This document shows positions 7,832 to 16,315 of a stretch of 16,414 nt of DNA, in pieces (within the stretch, counting starts at the first letter, position 1; each line of letters starts with the position of its first letter). The stretch comes from Byssothecium circinans (Eukaryota > Ascomycota > Dothideomycetes > Pleosporales > Massarinaceae): assembly GCA_010015675.1 (NCBI GenBank), contig ML977019.1, forward strand, positions 10,036 through 26,449. The letters run 5' to 3'. Position numbers and translations under genes: made by a program. Below the pieces are notes generated by a model. That model worked only from the letters and a program-made list of their open reading frames with translations. It searched no databases and was not told the DNA's origin.

Positions 7832-7989
7832 ATATCTAGCACGCTGCAGTATTCTCAGCACAACTATAGTATTTCTAGCACGCTGCAGTGTTTCTAGCAT
7901 GCTGTAGTATTTCTAGTACGACTACGGTGTTTCCAGCACAACTGCGGTGTTTCTAGCATGACTGTGGTGTTTCCAGCACGCTGCTGTAT
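7832..7989 (+). repeat. 19-20-bp tandem array, about 8 copies
   Basis: The unit (A/G)TTTCTAGCACGCTGCAGT recurs eight times from 7832, ending before TATAAAAAGCC. Units differ mostly by C/T and G/A (GCACGCTGCAGT versus GCATGCTGTAGT) or by an ACAACTGCGGT-type variant of one extra base. The array abuts the fold-back element at 7996. Confidence 0.8.
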
Positions 7990-7995
7990 TTCTAT

Positions 7996-8268
7996 AAAAA
8001 GCCTTGCTAAGCTTGTTCAACAAAAGAGGCTGGTGATAGCATCAGCAGCAGGGCCTCGCGGCAGCAGAACGTCACCCTCTGTCTCAAGGAAGCTTTCTAC
8101 GTTGGGAGGTTGACATTTGGCGGACCTGTAGAACACCAGCGAAGCCTTGCTAAGCCCTACTGCACTAGTGCCTTGCGAACCTAGAATATCTCTAGATGCT
8201 GATTACCCGCTTGTTTTGTCAAACTCACTACCAGCCTGTTTTGTTGAACAAGCTTAGCAAGGCTTTTT
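7996..8268. mobile_element. Fold-back (MITE-like) element with 42-bp inverted arms
   Basis: Left arm 7996-8037 (AAAAAGCCTTGCTAAGCTTG...) and right arm 8227-8268 (...CAAGCTTAGCAAGGCTTTTT) are reverse complements at 39 of 42 positions, with the first 30 identical. The 189-bp interior has no coding frame and contains an additional partial copy of the arm (AGCCTTGCTAAG at 8143-8154). I see no clear target-site duplication, so it may be a non-autonomous transposon or a snap-back rearrangement. The identity of the arms suggests it is younger than the surrounding arrays or has been conserved by pairing. Confidence 0.75.
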
Positions 8269-8347
8269 GCTTGTTATGCGCCGTGCGATACTTATTAATA
8301 TACATAAATACAGTAGCGCTATCTAATAGGCGAGTGTTATACACTAG

Positions 8348-8540
8348 CTCTATTGTATCCCACAGTTCCACGTATGCGATGCGTTAGAGGAGATGGTTTA
8401 AATCCTACCAGCGACGCAACCTACAACACCACCCTCTCTTAGCCATTCTGGGTACTGCAAAAGGATCAAATGACCTTTAGGATACTATCTCTACTATATC
8501 CTGCAGTTTTCACGCACGCACTGCGTCGTAGGAGGTGGTT
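8348..8540 (+). repeat. Diverged direct repeat, about 52 bp, two copies
   Basis: Copy one (about 8348-8398) and copy two (about 8489-8540) share TCTA.T.TATCC..CAGTT..., then CG.A.GC..TGCGT.....AGGAG.TGGTT. Differences are mainly transitions. The second copy runs into the start of the Lys-rich reading frame. Confidence 0.5.
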
Positions 8541-9008
8541 CTCCAAGATTCCAAAAAAACATGCTGGGCAGACTTCGTCAGTAATAAGCCAGCGATGTTT
8601 ACCGCAGTTATTGAGGATCTGATCGCCAAGGCGAAGAAAGAGTCAAAGAAAGGAAAACACGCCTACGTCGAGGACGAAGGCAGCTCACCTGTCGATGCTC
8701 CCATGACGGGCATAGACATCGCCAAGGACGAGGGGACGAAGCCTAAGACAAAAGACAGGAAGGCGAAGGAGAAGAAGTCGCGGGTTCGCTAGGTCTCGGA
8801 TGTGGTAGGAACACTCTTGCTTTCCACTGCGGTCTAGTGCTAACAGGAATGCCAGCACTCCTCTGGCTCCAAGGGCGACCCGAAGATCCAGATCGTAGGA
8901 TCAGATGAGGACAACGAATTTAACCTGAACGCTGGGTCTGGCAAGGCCGAGAAGAGGAAGGCGAGGGGGCGCGACGGACGCAAGGTGAAGAAGTCTAAGA
9001 AGGCTTAG
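8532..9008 (+). pseudogene. Lys/Asp-rich 3' gene fragment with one likely intron
   Basis: Open from 8532 with no ATG at the front (first ATG at 8595). Exon 8532-8783 reads ...CWADFVSNKPAMFTAVIEDL, then KAKKESKKGKHAYVEDEGSS, and ends in a Lys-rich stretch (KPKTKDRKAKEKKSR). After a stop-bearing 72-nt gap the same frame resumes at 8856 (HSSGSKGDPKIQIVGSDEDN) and ends in a basic tail (RKVKKSKKA) at TAG 9006-9008. The gap fits an intron of 72 nt, with branch GTGCTAAC and acceptor CCAG, but the donor (GTTCGC) is poor. Codons are GC-rich (GCC, AAG, GAG, GAC) and not RIP-worn, unlike the neighbours. Probably the C-terminal tail of a nuclear protein whose 5' part was lost to the repeat cluster on the left. 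Family not recognised. Confidence 0.5.
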
Positions 9009-9167
9009 CGGTGTCGGTTATTCTTCAGGCAATGTGAACGTGGATGGGGAGCAACACGAGACTTAAGTTTGAGTAGAGATGCTGTAGAGTCTATAGTACA
9101 ATGGATGGAATGACCCCGTATACGTATGAGTTCGCGCATAAACGAATATGTGGTTGGGGTTCTTAGG
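9009..9167. other. Spacer between the Lys-rich fragment and the element
   Basis: No coding or repeat structure was seen. The bases immediately left of the hairpin (GGGGTTCTTAGG) do not repeat right of the other hairpin (CGCCATGTG). Confidence 0.4.
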
Positions 9168-9214
9168 CGTGTTAGGGTTATTTGTCCACGCTGCGGACAG
9201 GTATCCCCAACACG
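9168..9214. repeat. Left 47-bp hairpin of the putative element
   Basis: Arms 9168-9187 (CGTGTTAGGGTTATTTGTCC) and 9195-9214 (GGACAGGTATCCCCAACACG) pair at 16 of 20 positions around loop ACGCTGC; three of the four mismatches are transitions. It is related to the hairpin at 16060-16108. Confidence 0.85.
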
Positions 9215-9599
9215 GCACTTCAAGTTCATCACCTGCATAAAGGGGCCGGCGAAAGGGGGATAGCAAGGTATATAGAGGAAATAGTTGAATTAAGAGGGTT
9301 AGCTAGTGAACGGAAGGGCCAGGATGAACTCTGCCGGGGGAGATGTGCACACGATGCGTCTGCGAAAGGGTACCTCATGTATCCTAATCAATGCACCTGG
9401 ATGTTTGAACCCACTCTTGAGCGTTGCTACCAAATATGATGCTGATGAAATCGTACAGTTTGGATAGCGCCGCCCTTAGCCTCGCATGCATAGCATTCCG
9501 TGTAGGCCGGTCCACAAGCTCGAGCTGCCTGAGGCGGGGATTCTCTCTAGTGGTAGGGTCTATGAGTCTAACCAACTTAGTCAATGGGAGGAGACGCGT

Positions 9600-12340
9600 A
9601 GGGACTTTCTTCCGCTCTATCCTTGTTAGATGGCTCTATCAGAACCTGTGGGGATATGTTACCTAGCTTGGTGCTCATGGTTGAGACGGAATAAGCCCCG
9701 TATCCGGGATCCTTACCCCAGTTAAACATATGTGGATAGACGAACTAGAGCAGCTTGATCATCAGGGTTAACGCAAACTAATAGCTGATGTCATCAGCGT
9801 GACCGTATGAAATAGAGCATGACCCTTCATCGACAACAGGGACTTTGGGCAGGGACGCGAATGTTATGACGATCATGAGTAGAAGCTCGCACTCGGTGTC
9901 TGCCAGGTGTTCCGACAACACTTGTTCGGCACGGGAGTAATGCTCGCAAACGCGATCACTGCCCGCACGCTTCACGCTCTTCATCGTCTTCTGCATATAT
10001 TGGAAACCCTCTGCGATGGTGTCCGGGATCTGCGGGAACATGGGCTGGCTTCGGGAGAACAGCATGCGACCCGTACGTGGTATCTTGGCGTTCGCGTGGA
10101 TGCGTTGCATAGAATCCGTTGCCTGTCTCTTTAGGCTTCCCTTTGCGGAAGTGGGGACGGAAAGGGCGGTGCTGCCTACCAGCCTGATCACTGCGGAAAA
10201 CGTTAGGCGCTGTGCAGACCTAGGAATACATTGGATGTTGCAGCGGTCCAACGCTACTGCGATGGATAACATCCACGCCTCTGGCGTGACATCCGCCTCC
10301 TTCATATTCTGTATGGCGGATCGCAGTGTGCTGAACCAGGTGGCATGTTTAGCGGACCAACGGTTGTACTAGCCCAGATTGTACGGTTTCTTGCAATAGA
10401 AGAATAGGGCTTGAGCAATGTCTCGACGTGTCTCCATAGGCTCCTGTAGGGGGGCCGTTGAGCCTAGCCGGAAAAGTCTCAAGACGGGCTCATAGTTGCT
10501 ATGGAAGTGGTTAGTGTTCATTGGGACTGTGCAACGAAGAGGAGCTTACTTCCATAGGAAGGGGTCATCACCCTGGGCCCACGTATGGACCTTCTCCTTC
10601 ACCGATTCAGCCGCCTCTCCATCGTTTGCATCGTGGACCTTTCTCTCCCGCAGCGCCCAAACGCATTGCTTAGTAAGGAACGTGATGGTTTGCGGTATCC
10701 ATAAATCGTGGAAGAGTTCGCAGAGAAACCTCTCTGCGCTCCAGGTGTTACGGATTCTCCCACGTGCGAAGTCTGTGAAAAATACGTTGCTGGCACGCGT
10801 AGCCGCTACCGAGGGTGAGAAATGGAAAGAGAGGGCTTTCATGTGCAGGAGCAAGGGCCGGTCTTTACTATCGCGGCTGTCGCGGGGCTAGTCTTGGGTG
10901 TTAATAGTGCCGGATCCTCTAAGCGAAAGCTTGGACGGGTCAATGTACGGCCACCCACAGTTCTCTAGGCCGTTGGACGTCCCCAGGAAATCGAACAACT
11001 TGGTGGGTAGTGCCCTCTGCAGGCCGGTGAAGCAATAGCTACCTATTCAATTGAGGGCCGCGACGCCTTCAGAGAGGGCTAGATTGAGCCCATCTGGATT
11101 GAGTTGCAATTAGGCAATGATATGGTCAAGCGCATATTCGATGACTTTTGCATACGCCGCGAGCACGCCAGGGAAGATCTCTAGTTGGAATGAACGGAGT
11201 AGTAGGGTGTACACATCACGCTCTACTGCGTAGAACCGCATGAAGCGGATGATAGGACTTAAGATGGTGGTGAAACTCTAACGTTCGTCTACTAGTTGAC
11301 TACTGTTGACCATGACGACGACCTCCATCCTCCACGGTGAGCCGCCTTGTGGGACGACATTAGTAACGAGAGTACGTTCACGTAGGAACGGTTTATGATC
11401 TTTGCCCCTGTCTCCTCGTGCGTTCTTTAATTTGCTCAGCTAGAGTGGATTGCATCCGGCGAGTTTGGCCTCGCCCTATGGTAGTGCTGCGCCTGCTGTA
11501 GCCTCTCCCTTCGTTGCTAGGAGTTGCTTTGGCATATGTTGAACGATGCGCTTGATGTTGGAGTAGCCCTGGAACGCAAAGCATTCAACGACATCTCTGT
11601 TCTCATTCTGCTGGTACATGTTGCTTCGCATTGCTGTGATTACGTGGTCGTTGAGGAATCATGGTGGTCTTAGAGAATTCTAGTTGCCATAATATAGATG
11701 AAACGCTAATGGGTAGAAGACGTGGGGGGGCTCTAGAGTCGGGTATTTAGCAGCAAGCTTATTATGATTAGCTAACATGCAGCGCATGGGGATGGGTTCA
11801 CCCTCGTCTTCTGGTATAGGCCCGTCCGTACAATAGATATCAACCGCCAAAGCGTACGTTATGTTCTGGATATTGTTGATGATGTATTTAGCTTCGAGTT
11901 CCTAGCGCATCGTCTCGAAGGTACCAGTGAAGAGGGAATTGTAGTTAGGCTGCTCGGGAGGAACTCGCTGGTTGCCTGTAGCACAGTCATCGTCTTCGTC
12001 CAAGGAGAGGGGCTGGGACTCGTTATCCGAATCAGGCGGCTCGGGTAGCGGTTGCTTGATAGGCAGTTCGCGGAGTGTTTCCCATTCTGGTGGGGTGATC
12101 TCTAGGTTAGCACCGTAATCATAAGCGTGGAACGCTGGTTAGTTGTTTACCCAGAATAGATCTAGGTTAGAGTCGTTGTTGTGTACCACGTACTAGTCCT
12201 ACGTATCCATAAAGTGTTCTTGGAAGATGGTCCATTGCGGGATTAGGATGTCTACAACATTGTCAGCTCCTAGTTTCCAACTGCCCTCTACGCCTAATGG
12301 AGCAAGGTCCGTGTCCTGGAAGCAGATAAGTATGTGCTAG
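9600..12340 (-). pseudogene. C-terminal half of the giant gene
   Basis: One frame of about 2.7 kb with roughly 18 stops. Readable stretches include DTDLAPLGVEGSWKLGADNV, EITPPEWETLRELPIKQPLP, FHLYYGN, RDVVECFAFQGYSNIKRIVQ, RFMRFYAVERDVYTLLLRSF, LSFHFSPSVAATRASNVFFT, WSAERFLCELFHDLWIPQTI, VHTWAQGDDPFLWK and EADVTPEAWMLSIAVALDRC. The mixture of hydrophobic, aromatic and charged residues is that of a folded protein, not of chance frames. No catalytic motif was recognised. Intact stretches 10854-10546 and 10305-9778 are parts of this frame and not separate genes. Confidence 0.65.
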
Positions 12341-13079
12341 AGGATAAATTAGGCGTGCTGATTTGAAAGTGGACTGGCGATAGACTCTTTCTTGGATTGC
12401 TAAACTCTTGCCTAACGATTGAGGAGTGGTGTGACTTCGCCTACTACTAGGTGCATGACGATGAACCAGGCCTCTCTTATCGATGAGTTGCCTATGCGCA
12501 TTGTCTAGTTTGTAAGGTTGAATGGTACGCTATGTCGATGCTTCGTGCTATACCGGGCGCGCCAGTTTCAGAGACTAAACTGGAGTGTTCTAAACACGGA
12601 TAGGCTAGGACCAGGCTTAGTCAGTAGCTTCATCAGCACCCCTACGACGATAAAAAGGTCAACGAAGAACTTCATAACTAATTCATCTTCTTCCTCCACG
12701 TTCCGTGATCCGGCCGATCCGCTTCCATAGTTGACGGTTATGCGTTTGTGGAGGAGGTTGAGAGCGTCTATTTAGGTGAACGTATCGCGGTTGATAAAAC
12801 GCATAAGTTTTGGCGCTATGTATGTTAGTGACTGTCGTGTTGTCAGGGATTACACTATTACCAGTGAACTTTGAATCTCCAGCTGTGAAGTGTTGGATCC
12901 TCCATTGTTGGTGGCTTCTTTGGGGTTCAAGGGTGGCGCCATAGTCATCGTTATCGCTGTCGCTTTGGAACTCATCTTCAGTGTCGGACTGATGTAGGTC
13001 TACGTGGTGAGGGTCCTCGTCAGGATTGTCTGCGTTGGGGTTGAGATTGATTAGGTCGTTGACGTCGTTGACGTCGTCC

Positions 13080-13140
13080 CTAATTATTTAGCCTTGTTAG
13101 AAATGGTGAAGCAGATGTGGGTGGTAGAAGGATAACTTAC
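13080..13140 (-). other. Intron in the giant gene
   Basis: A 61-nt intron with donor GTAAGT (first base 13140), branch TTCTAACA and acceptor AATTAG (last base 13080). Upstream frame ends ...SNVNP with two bases of a codon; joined to G it continues DDVNDVNDLINLNPNADNPD and an acidic run (DTEDEFQSDSDNDDYG). The phase is preserved, which supports one gene across this point. Confidence 0.85.
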
Positions 13141-14790
13141 GGGTTAACGTTAGACATTGCCCTAACTTTAGACTCTGTTTTGGTTTTGGCGGTACGGGTG
13201 TGAAATGGAGAGGAGAGGAGGTTGCAACCCCTAGGGGCAGCGTTCTGTTTTGTGGAATTGTATCGGGAGACGGGTGAAACGCGCAATCTGCCTGGTGCTA
13301 CAGTAAAGGTTGTTGATAGGTGTGATACTGTCTGTGCTTGCTGCTGAACTTTAAAAAGGGGGGTGATACGGTGGAGTGCGCACAAGCTAGGCTTAGAAAG
13401 GACAAGGGAAGTATTGATTCTGATCTAACCTTGCTTCTATTTCGCGTTCTTCTTAGACGGTCTCATGAGCCCCCCTGCTAATCGTCTGATGTTAGTTACG
13501 GGAGGTTTTATCGCCTTCGGGTGAACGCCAACTTCAAAAGTGGGTCCTGAATTGGGGGTAGGAGCAGCTTCTCTATCTGGTTGAGACTGCGATGGATCGC
13601 TATCCTCCCTTGCTGGTTGGGGCTGCCGTGGTATCTGCGGAGTGTTACTGGTCTTGTTTAGAGTGGGGGTGTGTTAACCCGCTGCTTGTGTTTTGCTGCT
13701 GCTTGACGCTTGGTGTGTTCGTTTTAGAGATACGATATCATTAGGCGTGCTCTCAAGTATAGTTACGCTGCGTCGAGTTGATGTTACAGTTCTGCTATAA
13801 GCTTGAGATTGGGAGTGCGGATGCGCACCTTCTTTGGCGCTAGGCGATATGGAGCCCTCTCCATTGCGAGCATGTGTAGAGGTGGCTTGTAACCCAACGA
13901 TATTGGTATAGAGTTTGTAGCTCGCGTGCGCTGCCTCAACGCATTGTTTTTTAGATGGTAACTAATTTGAGTCAGGATTCTCTAGAGCTCTAGCACACTG
14001 CTCTACTGCCCATTGCGCGACGGCTATTTCTAAGAGCGACTCTAGACTATCAAGTGCGTGGCTTATCTTGAGTGCGGGGTTGGTCGAGACTTCTGGGAGA
14101 GACTTGATTGAATCCCACGCAGTCAAGGCTATTGTCAACGATGGTCGACACTCTAGTGTATAAGGAGACTCTCCTTGGTTGTACTGGCGCATGCACTTAG
14201 GTTGTAGTTTTAGACCCACGGCATCGTACACGAGGATGAGGAGGTCTTTCCATTCCCTATGTTGTTGAAACCTAGTTTGGTAACTATTGGTGGCTTCGTC
14301 TGGATATGTTGACAATAGTTTGTCTACAGTTAGGCTTAGGAAGTAAGCCCTGTTGTTACGGACATGTTGAATGATGCGAAGCTGGAGTGCAATGGATTCC
14401 TGCTCTGCAGTCTCTGTTGGTAATGCGGCCTCGAAATCCTTACGCAGTGGCGGTTTGTTATTATCCTAGTCGCTAACTTTTGTTAGGTCTCCATTTATCC
14501 AGTGAATAACGTGTTTGAGGACGCGAGTGATAACGTCTGCTTCATTTTATTTGATCCTTAGCATACCCTCTAGGTCTACGAATTGGTCAAGGCTCATGCT
14601 CTGTACGAGGTTATACAGCTCGTCGTATTTCTCAGGAGGGACGGAGGGGAAGAAGTCAGGTGGACGATTAGAGCGAAATAGGGTTTCCATAGCATCTGCT
14701 TCTAGTCTATGATTTAGCAGGGCGATTCTGTTCCAGTCGGCGAAACGGACGTGTACGCCAACATTATTGTATATAAAGCGGACTGTTTTA
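13141..14790 (-). pseudogene. Middle segment of the giant gene
   Basis: Frame shifted relative to the N-terminal module, beginning VHVRFADWNRIALLNHRLEA and METLFRSNRPPDFFPSVPPE, continuing through SLTVDKLLSTYPDEATNSYQ and LESLLEIAVAQWAVEQCARA, then a Ser/Thr/Gln/Pro-rich, likely disordered zone (QASSSSKTQAAG, PQIPRQPQPAREDSDPSQSQ) and a basic patch (RPSKKNAK) before the intron at 13140. Seven or so stops interrupt it, several in CAG/CAA positions. The 117-residue frame 14315-13962 and the 82-residue frame 13385-13137 are remnants of this one segment. Confidence 0.6.
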
Positions 14791-15766
14791 ATAACTTATA
14801 TGAAGGTGTTAAACCAGAACTATCAAAGGTAAGTATAGTAAGGAGGTTTGATTGTATTGTAAGACGTACATCATCAATCCTTGATCGCGCCCTCCATTCA
14901 AACTTAGAAAGATTGAATGTATCTCGTCCTATCGGCCAGCTATACCACTCGGTAATAACTACTTTCCATCTCTTATTCCACCAAAGTGTTGCGAGTCGCC
15001 GTACTGGGAAATCCTTCATCTGAGTCCCCATACCCAAAAAGGAGCATATGTTTTGTTGGAACTGTTTGCTTGAGCCATTGAAAAGCTCGGGATGCTGTGA
15101 CGAGAGGGTGACGAGCTCGGCCTAAACATGGCCATGGCTGTCGGGAAGGGTTACGCCATCTCTATTCGCTCAAATCTTGATGCTAAGGGCTGGAGGCAAT
15201 TTTTCTATAAGGTGTAAGCAGAGGGAGAGCGAAGGAATGGTCGTCGTACCTCTATCGTATATATCGCAAATCTACTATCGCTCCTCAGGTGAATTCCTCC
15301 CAGTTTCTTCTAGGAAATCCTGCAAGGCTTGGACTCTGTGGTTGCCAGCCATAAGTTCCGCTGGTTGACATCCTGCGGCGGCCCAGTCCATAAAAGAGGG
15401 CACATTGTCCTGGATATTCTCCGCTGCTGGGTTCTCTGCTAGCCAGTTCCTCATTTTATCTACCTGAGCTTTTGTGCATGTCACCTGCAACCGATGGCTC
15501 GAGTCTCTCCGCAGAACGCCAACTTCGTTATATAACTGATGGATTCGCTTTTTGTGCGCTTTGTTAATGGGTCGGTTTTGTCCGATAGCCCAGTCGGCAG
15601 TGAGTTGGTCGATTGGGAACTTTGCTGTCGCAAGGAGGTAATTGGCGGCTTGTCCAGTTATCGAAATGCGTGGTTCCGCATAGGGGGATTCTGAGTCTCG
15701 TTGCGTGCGACGTTTCTGTAAGGTGCGAGAGTGTGAAGTAGGTGGGTTTTTTCGTTTACTCGGCAT
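14714..15766 (-). pseudogene. ParB-like N-terminal module of the giant gene
   Basis: In one frame: a basic leader; ITGQAANYLLATAKFPIDQL; IGQNRPINKAHKKRIHQLYN (the 'preferred positions' part); then FMDWAAAGCQPAELMAGNHR followed by VQALQDFLEETG. A 'house-keeping' phrase of the type L..G.HR..AL is characteristic of ParB/sulfiredoxin-fold proteins and also of the fungal DUF3723 group. Next comes ER, two adjacent stops at 15274-15269, and ICDIYDRG. Related fungal sequences, as I recall them, have two Trp followed by an acidic-aromatic motif there, so TGG TGG to TAG TAG fits RIP. Later LPDSHGHV, stop, AELVTLSSQHPELF and PVRRLATLWW complete the module. Whether it cuts or binds DNA cannot be told; some ParB-fold proteins are CTPases or nucleases. 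Confidence 0.6.
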
Positions 15767-16059
15767 TATTGCTGTAATTGTTAGGACTGTGTATGGGGGT
15801 AGGACGGACGATAGGTAGATAGTGGGCGAAAGGTTGATGGGATGATATACGCTAAGCTAGGAAGTTCCCGCTACTCTAATGTGTCACGTGTGCGCGTTAG
15901 ACGTGTCTGTCTATAGAGTAGAGCTCTAGTCTGTTAACCTGTATAATAGATCTAATGTGCTATGCACTTTGCAAATTCTTTATCCTACAAATAGTTTTCT
16001 AGTGCTGTATTTGTTAATATACGAACACATGTTTTGTTGTTACTGCACGTGCGCATTTA
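15767..16059 (-). promoter_or_regulatory. Upstream region of the giant gene
   Basis: About 290 bp of AT-richer, non-coding sequence between the ATG at 15766 and the right hairpin. It contains a repeated motif, CACGTGTGCGCGTTAGACGTGT (about 15886-15907) and CACGTGCGCATTTAGCGTGT (about 16047-16066), the second running into the hairpin. Such subterminal repeats often bind the element's own protein. Each copy carries CACGTG, an E-box core. Confidence 0.4.
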
Positions 16060-16108
16060 GCGTGTTAGGGTTTTTTGTCAGCAGCGCAGACGAATAATCC
16101 TAACACGC
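16060..16108. repeat. Right hairpin of the putative element
   Basis: Arms 16061-16079 (CGTGTTAGGGTTTTTTGTC) and 16089-16107 (GACGAATAATCCTAACACG) pair at 16 of 19 positions around loop AGCAGCGCA, plus one outer G-C pair. The loop core GCAGCG matches the left hairpin loop only when one copy is inverted. Confidence 0.85.
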
Positions 16109-16216
16109 GCCATGTGCTCTTCCCTCTCTCCTATCTCTACTACCTACCTGCTTTATTGCGATGCTTTTAGCTATATCTATATACAACTTTATAATACTCT
16201 TCTCCCTCTCTCCTCT
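16109..16216. other. Pyrimidine-rich spacer right of the element
   Basis: C/T-rich sequence (CTCTTCCCTCTCTCC, then again TTCTCCCTCTCTCC) with no gene. Confidence 0.4.
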
Positions 16217-16314
16217 ACCTGCCTATCTCTCCCTTTGACACGAACGGCGCGTATTGCGCCGCTGCACCTGCCTATCCCTCCCTCAAACGCGAACGGCTTG
16301 TATTACGCTGCTGC
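16217..16314 (+). repeat. 49-bp tandem duplication
   Basis: Two units, 16217-16265 and 16266-16314, both begin ACCTGCCTAT and end in CGC(C/T)GCTGC. They differ mainly by C/T and G/A (GGCGCGTATTGCGCC versus GGCTTGTATTACGCT), the second unit being the more T/A-rich, as after RIP. A C/T-rich tract (CTCCCTCTCTCC) precedes them. Confidence 0.75.
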
Positions 16315-16315
16315 C

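Larger units (their letters stand above)
9384..15766 (-). pseudogene. Giant (~2,000-codon) ParB-like gene, RIP-inactivated
   Basis: Starts at ATG 15766 (MPSKRKNPPTSHSRTLQKRR) and can be followed in successive frames to about 9384. Protein-like stretches, in order: 15766-14714; about 14790-13141; after an intron, 13079 to about 12340; about 12340 to 9600; 9584-9384. At least 25 stops interrupt them, most being TAG or TAA where Trp (TGG) or Gln fits, and a few TGA. Frame changes near 14790, 12340 and 9590 may be indels or unrecognised introns. The product would have a basic N terminus, a ParB-like domain, a middle low-complexity zone and a long, Trp-containing helical C-terminal half (VFFTDFARGRI, RFLCELFHDLW). 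I do not know a name for the family. Its context suggests it is the main protein of the surrounding element. Confidence 0.75.
9168..16108 (-). mobile_element. Putative 6.9-kb element with hairpin termini and one giant gene
   Basis: A hairpin at 9168-9214 and a related hairpin at 16060-16108 bracket a single minus-strand giant gene (15766 to about 9384). The hairpins match better in inverted (37 of 47) than direct (34 of 47) orientation, as terminal repeats should. The gene starts about 290 bp inside the right hairpin and ends about 170 bp inside the left one, so gene and ends fit each other. No target-site duplication was found, and no classical transposase, reverse transcriptase or tyrosine recombinase motif was recognised. 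Alternatively, the hairpins are independent small palindromic elements that happen to flank a decayed gene. Confidence 0.5.

Noticed and set aside
8340..8410. tRNA-like boxes (TAGCTCTATTG as A box, GGTTTAAATCC as B box)
   Set aside because: No 7-bp acceptor stem or proper T stem can be formed; perhaps a decayed tRNA-derived repeat, but unsupported.
9778..10854. Two independent genes (about 102 and 175 residues)
   Set aside because: They are same-frame pieces of the giant pseudogene separated by point stops.
10496..10891. Plus-strand frame of 131 codons
   Set aside because: Antisense to a readable stretch of the giant gene; no own composition or motif.
14515..15023. Plus-strand frames of 65 and 90 codons
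   Set aside because: Shadows of the ParB-like module on the other strand.
9168..16108. Starship-type giant element
   Set aside because: No DUF3435 tyrosine recombinase (captain) was seen, and the element has hairpin ends; only the ParB/DUF3723-like resemblance points that way.
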